This document shows positions 9,801-14,330 of a DNA stretch of 14,330 nucleotides, piece by piece. Position 1 is the first letter of the stretch. Every line of letters starts with the position of its first letter. The notes under the pieces were generated by a model. The model saw nothing but the letters and a program-made list of their open reading frames with translations, made no database searches and was not told the DNA's origin. The stretch covers positions 1 to 14,330 of the forward strand of contig CAYUNT010000117.1 of NCBI GenBank assembly GCA_964446285.1, in the 5' to 3' direction. The translations under genes were made by a program, and so were the position numbers. This stretch comes from CAYUNT01 sp964446285 (GTDB lineage: Bacteria; Sumerlaeota; Sumerlaeia; SLMS01; CAYUNT01).

Positions 9801-10186
9801 TGTTCCAGGGCGGTTTTGCCTTCAGCCAGGAAATCCGCGCACAAACGCGCCAGCAGGGATGCGTCGGCCGGAACCTCCGCGAATTTCATCAGGGAAAATG
9901 CGGCTTGCAGCGGCGAACTTTGCCCCTGAAACAACGCGAACAGCTCGACCAGGTTGCCTCCCTTGTTGGCTTCGCATGTTCTAAGGGCGCATTTGAAAGT
10001 GCGTTTTGTTGTGTCGATCAGCAGGGTCGAAAACTTCTCTTCCTTATGGATCGGACAAAAACACTTTATCATGCCACCCAAAGCCCGGATCGACTCCGGA
10101 TGGTGGTTCATGCGTTCCAGCAACCGCTGAGGATCAACCCGCCTGTTGATTTCCTCGATGATCTCGCTCTGAACGCTGCTGCTCAT
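815..10186 (-). CDS. Giant CHC2 zinc-finger / 54-residue-unit TPR solenoid protein (3,123 aa)
   Basis: Not recognised as a named protein. Residues about 15-88 form a CHC2-type zinc-finger domain of the kind at the N terminus of DnaG primase: a helix, then C44-P-I-H47, a TLLID..KRTFKC strand with C66, C71 and a GGNLVELFALFQG tail. No TOPRIM or other catalytic domain follows. From residue 143 to 2928 the chain is a tandem array of TPR-like helical units. Hand-checked spacings are almost always 54 residues, so about 51 units fit. Residues 2929-3000 are a Pro/Ala-rich linker, then one more 54-residue unit and a charged tail. There is no signal peptide or transmembrane segment, so it should be cytosolic, roughly 350 kDa. 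The start ATG lies 34 nt after the stop of the upstream gene and just before the zinc-finger helix; its ribosome binding site is weak. No terminator is visible after the TAG stop. Inference: a very long protein-binding scaffold whose zinc finger may contact nucleic acid or a protein partner. Confidence 0.96.
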   Translation of the reverse strand: MSSSVQSEIIEEINRRVDPQRLLERMNHHPESIRALGGMIKCFCPIHKEEKFSTLLIDTTKRTFKCALRTCEANKGGNLVELFALFQGQSSPLQAAFSLMKFAEVPADASLLARLCADFLAEGKTALEQGRMEEAAELIVQAMEVDPASVDAHLLASHLAHLRGSFSEAIDHAQRAASLAEGAGNLARAIEIIQGTVLELFPDDEDSLLHLAGLHEAAGHPKESLSIFLQVIEARRARGDRATIIPLLERVLERDPERIDSRLALAESLEAAGERPGAAQQYFLVAELYDRQGNHADALGILEHVRALDTANIAARELTADIHKRLGNLQAFSRELIDLASMLLRAGEENRAEGFYRQILEADPESVSAREGLVHVLQMRGDLEGVAQEEIFLADLYSRLGFEDQALDALRTARIARPEDPDLRRRFIEQLMQAGETLEACEEMLDLSRLLFARGGDTDAIGLLEKISSMAPSSMDIRQKVAAAYGDAGLNDRAMDELLSLARAMIGGQDWNAALQACDAALALDEQSIEARQLKVATLRSAQALDEAVRESLALVALLLQAGERPEAEKALEAALEIDPENAGLQRQLIDLHLQDGRVADALVILRNLAKILIRKSQTEEILGVCRQILELDPEDLDTRQVYASTCMEAGQAEEAVAQHKRIGHAWLEKDDPEAARVHFEKALEIDPDSIEVLRAICDILAQTQSFEEAWPYSQRILALLEKNDKPDDIKAEFEALVKRYDREPDVRRAYAEWLLAHQQLESSFEQYLKLAALLEEEKENPSAAAEILERLTELDPSRVAFRAAYARLLRRLERIQSAVEQMQAAAELHFQAGEEPEAVKWFEDILEIAPEMDEVRERLADLLARRGSTERAIRHFLEIAARRRARDRERENIELYRRVLALDPEQSEVRRRLAENLEGESFVNEAIDQWLLLAETSEKAGNPSQAVEIARHLVELDAEDTRPRLILVRLHQSLGDAESQKQELDGLVALYHSLGEFAEAERCLRQMIELAPEDLVLPERLGRLLEEQQRADEACDLYFSTAARHHALGEQAMARALLVRVRTAQPDRIEARKLLAQVCESLGDARAAARECLDIADQSLKSGEESEGFSATAEAARLAGANWDLHIELAQLLSHHGFSERAIKQLLSAMNFAAKLPDIQGGLQLSEEALNQNPKSREVRERRIELFRLAKRNEDAASEFRILARQAVEEEDVETGILYYQELLELAPSDIEARQEAASLYLKLGETADAANELRRIFDLHQEGGRIEEAIQTAGSVLALEAGDEATRAARAKLCIRLGNIPQAVEDYETLAELAFDRSDWAAAERSLRSVLEIAPDNLASTRRLAEVVQKAHSLEVARPIQRRRLELAVAQLPAAAAAAEFAEAIESDPENPELHLNHARFLRGNKNKEKNIAGAATAYRKAVSLYESSGELEECCAILAEMGEILPEDNDLLAHRGRLLRQLNRLEESAEILVQAGEGFIEGGEISKGAGALLQALEINPDNEPLLGRVAGLYEDSGAADQASDLYLRLADLQEKRSAREESLATLLRILQIKPDHQDVRERVAYYYEDVGDAEKASEQWLVLAQKHEKSGALREAVTICLHVKEIDAAAREPRERLIRLYIALEEMESAKQEIAEMADLCEALGDNEAVEKLIQQALAIDALDPAFLRRLAHFYKGSNRAEEAVQALDRLARAFQGTRQLREAIEVLREVCAMRPGDCGPHETIVELLAELNDEEEASREALAVAGLLLDSEEYDRALSWLGRAVDLAGGKTGKIIEAAETLYQRGRRTEAANWLLDQARAKIVADEPQNALILVENAIEWSPGAIEALEARLECELLIGDYDAALDTCKTLARAHEEKGDTAKLEAIWKRALEIDTSDVESHEGLISVLEKQGSERVEEAIAAILRLSEIHRKAERPKKAVECHRRALSLVPDRHAIRDELAQMLLSIGDWPSALEEYLALAQAHLDKEDLPKSRAYFEKVLELDSENVDALRTLIQIVRRLGDHEAHIAFSTRLAGIYTQVSDLADAAQCYREMVEFSPDHIEGWETLGSLLEQSGQAREAADVWSNLASLYEAHGDLYAAIEKMQKIEAVNPSDIANLQRLAYLSARTKDSQTGQRLARLVEVCETAGNLDAAFEACGKWTEFDSDDPAPRRARARILAATGKNEEAVEDLSAAATLHQGREEPAEAAATLADLLDLAPQRIDERERYCLLLKSAGENDRAIDQFLILADTYEAQDDIARAISRCRDILNLNSASLDAHTRLLRLYVSRNEIPLALAEVNWLLEHYSRAGEIQQVREILEAGLQLDPHNIVLLERLAQLHVDTGRLDEATNQYLRIAEAALVRGDIQRATHAMECARDCSPDDGEIRRNLAEIYVRQGNHKSARLEFYEIARLYLAQGLVADARGTLDALIIQTPKDEQLREKIATLYLDHGIPELAALQFVELARLKFQEQDPNGVVAYARRALEIKPRTIEAKELLVEAQVAQGDVAGAYETYSDLAELFSQTGQTERAIVCLHRMIEFQPSEPDPRQRLVEALQGHNQTGSAIEEMRKLGALYSDRGELDKAVGIQRRILEVRPDDTRARVAYIETYLQFGPEQDLVDDYIKLAHVHIRHGDPDQAIQCFEKALAISPQDTAHREDFIKFLLGAGETKRAERESEALCDIYSAQGNNREIVTLLQKVLAAAKDNTGLRLRLAEAHNRLNARGMALRELRIVVQAYQRQDNIQGLIRTLRLILDIDPQNVDIRGQLIEILDRQGAREEQVAERMQLADVYMSRGLLDLARDEYRSITRLDPKNQNAWNYLVAAREQLGEQEGLADDYAALGALCEDAGNTALALEHYQKAFNLAPDHIEARRRYIAAYRKTGPETDLVDHYLLMADAMVRANRIDEAIGIYSHVMSIDPANERARQKLADTQARAAGMLASRTPAHPGTPIPALPGTPVPEPPRAAAPATPSPAEGEAALSAALDSVFAEATEPPTPVTAEPELPALQEEEAGLEQVIANYRDILQVNPQNATVRLKLADIYEQMGRRDDVIHELIKASEIFFQKSELNMCVSVCERILGMEPANVKVRERLSKAVLKRDAFKALESAILFSDQLSQGEEDEGSSAKGRTPKTR
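1403..9760 (-). repeat. Coding tandem array: about 51 units of 162 bp (54 residues each)
   Basis: Within the giant gene, the motif L-x-[L/I/R/A]-[D/A]-P-x5-R-x2-L-A recurs every 54 residues. I measured successive spacings at both ends and in the middle. Nearly all are exactly 54, with occasional 55 and one 58 near the NKNKEKN insertion (about 5946-5969). M143 to M2904 is 2,761 residues, close to 51 x 54 plus about seven inserted residues. Each unit predicts three helices: R-x2-LA-x3-L; then G-x4-A-x6-LA-x3-L; then G-x4-A-x6-L-[E/A]-[L/I]-DP. The units are strongly diverged, so the array is ancient rather than a recent expansion. Confidence 0.88.
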
Positions 10187-10220
10187 TGGGACTCTATACG
10201 TCCGCCGAAGAGATTAGGTG

Positions 10221-13200
10221 CTAAGGCCGATAGACTTTTATATTGTCGATCATGAGAATGCCTGTAGTGGCCAGATTGTCGCGAATCGACAACGTATTGA
10301 TCGACTTGGGAGGAGAAGCCAGTTTGATGCCTTTGGCCACTATCTGGCCGTCCACGTAGCCATTGACCGCGTTGGCATTCAGGTCGATTTCGTATTTGAT
10401 ATGCCGCCATGTGCCCAGCGTGTAAGGCGTTGGTTCGCCCTGGATGCGCAGCGTGGGCGAGATTTGCGGGTTGGTTCGATGGATGATTGTATGGATCGAC
10501 TGGCGGAAATCCTCGTCTTTCTCCATGTAAAAGCCGAGCAGATACTTGTTTTTATCGTCACACCGAACATCGAACTCGACGTTGACTTTTCCGCCAATGT
10601 CCGGGAACCGGCAGGAATAATAAGCGCTGCCGCTGCCCGTGCGCTTTTCAAAACGCAGGCAGCGTTTGGAATCGGGCGCGGGTGTCTGCGAACTGACCAC
10701 GAGCTGCGCATATTCGTATTCGCCGCGCCAATTCTTCGGCGGCTTGCCTTCTTCCTCGTCGTCGAAGTCCTGCTGATACAGGACGTTGCCCTGAAGGACC
10801 GCGCCTCCCGCCGCATCTCCCGCAACTGCCTTTTCGGAAATCATCATTGTGGGAAGATCGGACATCCCTGGAATGGGCGGGGCTTCCAGAGCAGCGGATG
10901 CGGCCGCCACTCCATGCGTCTCCTCTTCTCCTGCCGGCGGCGGGATGTCCGGCATGGCGGACACGGGCGCAGGCATGGCAGCGGCTGTGGATTCTTGCGA
11001 GTCAAAGAGAGCATCGATTCCGGCGCCAATTGCGGCGGCGGATGGGGCTTCCTCCGCCGCGCTTGGAGCCACAATAATGTCTGGAATATCCACAAGCGGG
11101 ACATAGGAAAGGTCTTCCGGAGCCACTGCGGGTTCGTGAATTTCCCCGGGCGAAGACGCCGCTGGAGGAATCTCGATTTCAGGCGCGGAAGAAAACGATG
11201 CCATGGCGGCGATTGGAGGAGGCATTGAGGGCTGCGCCACAGGCAATTCCGAGACGGGCGCCGGCGAAGCGGCAAAAGGAGAGGGGGCTGCTGGCGCAGA
11301 AGCAAATGGATCGGCAAAGGCCGGAGCTGCAACAGGGGGAACCTCGGGTTTTGCCTTTGGCGCAGGAGGCGGCGCTGGCGCGGAAACTGGGGGCGCGGGA
11401 GGCGGGGGAGGAGGCGCAAAGGCCGCAGGAGCCGGGGCTGGCGCAGGCGCGGAAGCCACGGCAAAAGGAGCCTCTTCCGGGGCTTCCCAAACGGGCCGTT
11501 TGGGTTTTTCCGGTTCGGGTTTGGGCGCTTCGGCGCTTCGAGCCGCCGCAGGGGGCGCGAAAGAAGGCTCTTCCGGCATGGCCCTGGGCGCGCGGGCAGG
11601 CTTGGCAGGCGCCGGGGGCGCCGGAGTTGTAACAGGCTTTTCGAGCGCCGCGACAATTTTTTCTTCTTCCTCAATTCGCTTGGGCGCGCGGCCTTCCTCG
11701 ATTTCTTTGAGCGGATGGACGGTAAGTTCCTGGACTTGGCGCAACAACTCTTCATCGCGTTTTCGTGCGCGAAGCATCATGACGATGAGTCCGGCGGAGA
11801 TGGCCAGAACGAGCACGACTACAGCGCCCACAGTAGCGAAGACGATGCGTTGCTGCGCCTTTCGGGCTGATTCTTCCTTCTTGGCTTTCGCGGTAAGGTC
11901 GGCATCCAGCCGCGTGATAGTCCGGCCCGCCTCGTCGTAGAGCGTTCCGCGCGCTTCGGCACGGATGTTTGTCCACAAGGCAATAGCGCGTTCGAGGTCT
12001 CCGGCTTGCTCGGCTTCCCGAGCCGCCTTCACTTTCTGTTCAATCTGGCTTTGCTGGCGCTGGCGGAAAATGTCCTCATCGAACATGCGTCCGCTAATTC
12101 GGTTCTCAAGCGAGCTGATTTTAAAGTCGATTCCCGGGTTGTTCGGGTCCAGCGTTTTCCATTCGCGGGCCAGTTCCAGGGCGCGTTTGTAGTCGCTGCT
12201 GTCTTGGGCGGTTTCGATGGCCAGGCGCAGCTCGCGGATGCGGCCTTCTTTCTGGGCGCGCTGCGCTTCGGAACTCTCGTAAGTTTTCAGCAGGGTCTGG
12301 ATGCGTTCATCCTGTTGCTGCAATTGGCGCTGGATTTTCTGGAAGTCCGTGATGGAAACCAAGCCAGATCGAGCGCGTTCCATTTCGCCGATTAGGCTGG
12401 ATGCGCGCCGCAGTTCATCATCCGTAGGCTGGAAGGTTGAGGAACCGGCCAGCGCGCGCAAATCCGCCACGCTCGGTCCGGCAGCGATTGCGGTGGAAGG
12501 CGCGGTTGGCATTCCGGCATCGCCCGGAGCCACTTCCACTACGGCAGCGTCAAAGTATCCGGCTTGGCGCAGGACATCTGCCAGTGTCTCGGCGTCTTGG
12601 CGGGCCACGAAAGGCGGGCCGCAATAAATCTGAAATGAACTCCCGACATTTGCCACTTCCACCGGGAAATAGTGGTTGTCCACAAGATTCGTGCGTATAG
12701 CTTCGGCGACCTGCAGGTTGTCCACGTCGCGGACCCGGACTCGCAATCGGGACCCGCCCGCGCCCGTCGAGGCGGTGGCTGCCTGCATCGTATCCTGGGC
12801 GGCTTTGCCCGAGATTTTCTCAATGCGCTGGGCCGCTAGACCCTGCTGGCTTTCCAGATACGACATCTGTTCCTGAGCTTCCTGCAGTGAGAAATACATG
12901 CCCAGAAACACGCCGTAGGTGCCTCCCGCCATGGGGAGCGCCTCGACCTGGATGAATCCTTCGCTCATCATGCGCGAACGCCATTCATTGGCTTGCGCTT
13001 GCGTTAGGCCTTCCGCGACGAGGATGCGATACACTTCGCCCGAGGGAGGCGCGGAAGGCAGGGCTGGCAGCGCGCCAGGCTGACCGGGAACGGCGCTCAC
13101 AGGCGCTGCCACTGTGGCTTGGGGAGCTGCCGGAGCTGCGGCGCGCGGAGATGCCGCGGCGGCGGCCCCCGCTTGCTCCGTCGTCTGCATCACGACCACA

Positions 13201-13862
13201 TTATCAAAAAAAACTTCGTTAATTCGCTGGCCCAGGCCGCACGATCCCTTCTTGAAAGTGGCATCTCGCGCTTCGAGAAGAACTGTGCCATCCACCAAAA
13301 AGCGCAGCCGCGAGCCTGTGACATCGAAATCAAGCCGGCGCGAGTCCACCGCCGAATCGCCCTTGTTGAATCGAGGAATGGTGATTCCTTCCCCATCCAC
13401 AACCGTGGCCAGGACAATGCGCTGGCCGTCGCTTACTTTGATAATCTGCGCGTAGGATTTTTCGCTGGCCGATGCGCCTGTGGAAAGCACGGCCAAGTAA
13501 TAATTTTGGGGGTCTTGCCAGCGGGCTACCAGCAGGACCTGGCCGGTTGTCTGGCGCATCCAGAAAGAACAACGAAGAACATAATTGGTCCACGAGGGAG
13601 AGTTGGGCTGGTCAATGATGGCATATCCGTCTTGTTCCGGGAAGTCGTCCCCGTTGCCTGTTGTGAATTGGCCATTTACGACATTCCAACAGGTTGGATT
13701 CTGGGGATATACGATGGCCCAGCCGGGAGGACGGGTTCCTTCCTTCACGCCTTGGAATGTGTTGGTATAGAGCAATTCCTGCGCCTGTGCGGCCAGGGAT
13801 GCGAGCATCAATCCAGCGAGCAAACTGCCGGCTTTGAGCCGATGAGGCCAAAAGGAACTCAT
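10221..13862 (-). CDS. Inner-membrane scaffold: signal peptide, LamG-like, 2x SPOR-like, TM, Pro/Ala arm, LamG-like (1,213 aa)
   Basis: Not recognised as a named protein. An in-frame ATG exists at 13931, but the ATG at 13860-13862 is preferred: AGGGAGG sits 7 nt upstream and a good signal peptide begins there (residues 1-27, ending AQA). Order of parts: LamG-like (concanavalin-type) beta-sandwich, 30-225; two SPOR-like domains, about 277-350 (YGVFLGMYFS) and 372-444 (FQIYCGPPFV); helical, coiled-coil-prone region 480-667 with TPR-like pieces; transmembrane helix 673-697; Glu/Lys-rich segment; Pro/Ala-rich low-complexity arm, about 743-1023; second LamG-like domain, 1027-1213. The two sandwich domains share an opening [L/V]LY-x3-F-x4-EG-x2-PP-x(1-2)-W and a closing DN-[V/I]-x-V. 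SPOR domains elsewhere bind peptidoglycan stripped of stem peptides, so the N-terminal two thirds should act in the periplasm. One cleaved signal peptide plus one TM puts the Pro/Ala arm and last domain in the cytosol, unusual for such a sandwich. First gene of the operon; no catalytic residues recognised. Confidence 0.95.
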   Translation of the reverse strand: MSSFWPHRLKAGSLLAGLMLASLAAQAQELLYTNTFQGVKEGTRPPGWAIVYPQNPTCWNVVNGQFTTGNGDDFPEQDGYAIIDQPNSPSWTNYVLRCSFWMRQTTGQVLLVARWQDPQNYYLAVLSTGASASEKSYAQIIKVSDGQRIVLATVVDGEGITIPRFNKGDSAVDSRRLDFDVTGSRLRFLVDGTVLLEARDATFKKGSCGLGQRINEVFFDNVVVMQTTEQAGAAAAASPRAAAPAAPQATVAAPVSAVPGQPGALPALPSAPPSGEVYRILVAEGLTQAQANEWRSRMMSEGFIQVEALPMAGGTYGVFLGMYFSLQEAQEQMSYLESQQGLAAQRIEKISGKAAQDTMQAATASTGAGGSRLRVRVRDVDNLQVAEAIRTNLVDNHYFPVEVANVGSSFQIYCGPPFVARQDAETLADVLRQAGYFDAAVVEVAPGDAGMPTAPSTAIAAGPSVADLRALAGSSTFQPTDDELRRASSLIGEMERARSGLVSITDFQKIQRQLQQQDERIQTLLKTYESSEAQRAQKEGRIRELRLAIETAQDSSDYKRALELAREWKTLDPNNPGIDFKISSLENRISGRMFDEDIFRQRQQSQIEQKVKAAREAEQAGDLERAIALWTNIRAEARGTLYDEAGRTITRLDADLTAKAKKEESARKAQQRIVFATVGAVVVLVLAISAGLIVMMLRARKRDEELLRQVQELTVHPLKEIEEGRAPKRIEEEEKIVAALEKPVTTPAPPAPAKPARAPRAMPEEPSFAPPAAARSAEAPKPEPEKPKRPVWEAPEEAPFAVASAPAPAPAPAAFAPPPPPPAPPVSAPAPPPAPKAKPEVPPVAAPAFADPFASAPAAPSPFAASPAPVSELPVAQPSMPPPIAAMASFSSAPEIEIPPAASSPGEIHEPAVAPEDLSYVPLVDIPDIIVAPSAAEEAPSAAAIGAGIDALFDSQESTAAAMPAPVSAMPDIPPPAGEEETHGVAAASAALEAPPIPGMSDLPTMMISEKAVAGDAAGGAVLQGNVLYQQDFDDEEEGKPPKNWRGEYEYAQLVVSSQTPAPDSKRCLRFEKRTGSGSAYYSCRFPDIGGKVNVEFDVRCDDKNKYLLGFYMEKDEDFRQSIHTIIHRTNPQISPTLRIQGEPTPYTLGTWRHIKYEIDLNANAVNGYVDGQIVAKGIKLASPPKSINTLSIRDNLATTGILMIDNIKVYRP

Positions 13863-13869
13863 TCGGACG

Positions 13870-13876
13870 CCTCCCT
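13870..13876 (-). promoter_or_regulatory. Shine-Dalgarno fixing the start of the membrane-protein gene
   Basis: The minus strand reads AGGGAGG, then 7 nt, then ATG (13862-13860). This is close to the ideal anti-16S pairing and spacing. It supports this start over the upstream in-frame ATGs at 13931 and 13910, which have no comparable site and would put a basic, non-hydrophobic extension before the signal peptide. Confidence 0.8.
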
Positions 13877-13952
13877 TTTCAATACCCGAAAATGATGTCA
13901 AGCCGCTCATGAATCTCCGGTTCCTATTCATGAAAGATGCCGTTTTTTCCTT

Positions 13953-13966
13953 TTTCCGGCCGGAAA
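13953..13966. promoter_or_regulatory. Perfect 14-bp palindrome in the operon leader, possible operator
   Basis: TTTCCGGCCGGAAA is fully self-complementary and lies about 90 bp upstream of the start codon. Half of it recurs in the direct repeat CCGGAAAT[A/G]CC at 13960-13970 and 13994-14004, 34 bp apart (about three helical turns). That arrangement suits a dimeric regulator, though chance in GC-rich DNA is possible. Confidence 0.3.
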
Positions 13967-14047
13967 TACCAGCCAGGCGCGCGGTCTGGAAGTCCGGAAA
14001 TGCCGATCAACATTCGTCCTAAATGGAGCGCTGTGACAAGCAGGAAA

Positions 14048-14092
14048 GGGGGAATTTCACATTTCCCCCGCGCATCCGGAAGTGCGGATGCG
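14048..14092 (-). terminator. Two adjacent hairpins, possible terminator or attenuator
   Basis: On the minus strand an 8-bp stem (14092-14085 with 14078-14071, loop of 6) is followed by a 7-bp GGGGGAA/TTCCCCC stem (14069-14063 with 14054-14048, loop of 8), then TTTCCTGCTT. The second stem with its imperfect T-rich tail could terminate a transcript from beyond the right edge, or act as a leader attenuator if the promoters at 14161-14225 are used. The T-tract is broken, so confidence is low. Confidence 0.28.
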
Positions 14093-14160
14093 GCAAGTCC
14101 GGCAGTTCATTTGGAATTTCGATGGAATGGGGCGCAATCCCCGGGAAACTACAGACATCA

Positions 14161-14189
14161 TCTATAACAGCAGCCCCGGCAGCCATCAA
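14161..14189 (-). promoter_or_regulatory. Candidate sigma-70-like promoter of the two-gene operon
   Basis: On the minus strand TTGATG (14189-14184) and TATAGA (14166-14161) are separated by 17 bp, each matching four of six consensus positions. Transcription from here would give a leader of about 290 nt before the start codon, containing both hairpins and the palindrome. Pattern match only; the promoter consensus of this lineage is unknown. Confidence 0.25.
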
Positions 14190-14195
14190 GTGTTC

Positions 14196-14225
14196 ACGAT
14201 AGGAAGCCCGCGAAAAGGCGGTCAA
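14196..14225 (-). promoter_or_regulatory. Second candidate promoter, just upstream
   Basis: TTGACC (14225-14220) and TATCGT (14201-14196), 18 bp apart, on the minus strand. It competes with the candidate at 14161-14189; one, both or neither may be used. Confidence 0.2.
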
Positions 14226-14330
14226 GCCTAAAGCCTCGGAATGGCCGGGATTGGGCAGGACAATTCCGCAAATGTTTCTCACGTGTTTTTAAGGGGATGC
14301 ATAGGGCTTTGCATTTCAGCAACTCGTGAG

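Larger units (their letters stand above)
13863..14330. other. 468-base region upstream of the operon, no supportable gene
   Basis: No convincing protein-coding gene. The longest minus-strand frame (GTG at 14282 to 14019, 87 codons) lacks a ribosome binding site and is not recognisable; the plus-strand frame at 13937-14167 is no better. The region probably serves as promoter and leader for the operon. It contains a perfect 14-bp palindrome (13953-13966), a repeated CCGGAAAT[A/G]CC motif (13960-13970 and 13994-14004), and two adjacent hairpins (14048-14069 and 14071-14092). Confidence 0.6.

Noticed and set aside
815..10186. The giant gene as an assembly artefact or several fused genes
   Set aside because: The 54-residue register runs through without frameshift or internal stop, and the units are diverged from one another, so collapse or duplication of identical repeats is unlikely.
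11203..11940. A Gly/Ala-rich 245-codon plus-strand frame
   Set aside because: Antisense shadow of the Pro/Ala-rich arm of the membrane protein (CCN and GCN codons read back as GGN and NGC). The low-complexity composition comes from the real gene.
13889..13894. TTGACA on the minus strand close to the membrane-protein start, as a -35 box
   Set aside because: The only TATTGA-like -10 follows after about 11 bp, too short for a sigma-70 promoter; at 17 bp the sequence is AAAAGG.
13863..13931. N-terminal extension of the membrane protein from the ATG at 13931
   Set aside because: The downstream ATG at 13862 has an ideal AGGGAGG at 7-nt spacing and directly starts a typical signal peptide; the extension would place 23 mostly polar residues before it.
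14019..14282. 87-codon minus-strand frame upstream of the operon
   Set aside because: GTG start with no Shine-Dalgarno, a hairpin inside its 3' part, no recognisable motif, and it covers the best promoter-like sequences.

Overview
The window holds a two-gene operon on the minus strand that fills about 13 of 14.3 kb, with a tRNA gene and mobile-element debris at its downstream end. The sequence is GC-rich (high fifties by eye). The signal-peptide, SPOR-domain and inner-membrane architecture points to a Gram-negative bacterium. Very long TPR proteins, Pro/Ala-rich linkers, LamG-like domains, IS5-type transposase debris and an interspersed palindromic repeat with ACCACGAAA-type ends are familiar from uncultured PVC/FCB-like or related candidate phyla. 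The lineage cannot be fixed from this sequence alone.

Layout, left to right. (1) 57-133: tRNA-Val(UAC), minus strand, CCA encoded, with a weak hairpin near the left edge. (2) 134-490: no gene I can support. (3) 491-617: a 127-bp imperfect palindrome that looks like an interspersed repeat. (4) about 630-783: the 3' remnant of an IS5-family insertion sequence on the plus strand, ending 31 bp from the stop codon of the large gene. (5) 815-10186: a 3,123-residue cytosolic protein. It has an N-terminal CHC2 (DnaG-type) zinc-finger domain with no primase catalytic domain. About 51 uninterrupted 54-residue TPR-like units follow, then a Pro/Ala linker and one more unit. (6) 10221-13862: a 1,213-residue membrane protein with a signal peptide, a LamG-like beta-sandwich, two SPOR-like domains, a helical region, one transmembrane segment, a long Pro/Ala-rich tail and a second LamG-like domain of the same family. 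(7) 13863-14330: a gene-free upstream region with a strong ribosome binding site, a perfect palindrome, two hairpins and tentative promoters.

How the genes may work together (inference). They are 34 bp apart and probably cotranscribed. The first product would span the inner membrane: carbohydrate- and peptidoglycan-binding type domains outside, a flexible Pro/Ala arm and a second sandwich domain inside. The second is a very long cytosolic solenoid with a nucleic-acid-type zinc finger at its N terminus. The Pro-rich linkers of both proteins carry a similar short sequence: an [I/L]D[A/S][L/V]F core, a PxPV[S/T]AxP[D/E][I/L]P stretch and an EEE cluster. This suggests a common partner or assembly rule. 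The pair looks like an undescribed envelope-to-cytoplasm scaffold. No enzyme active site was recognised in either protein.
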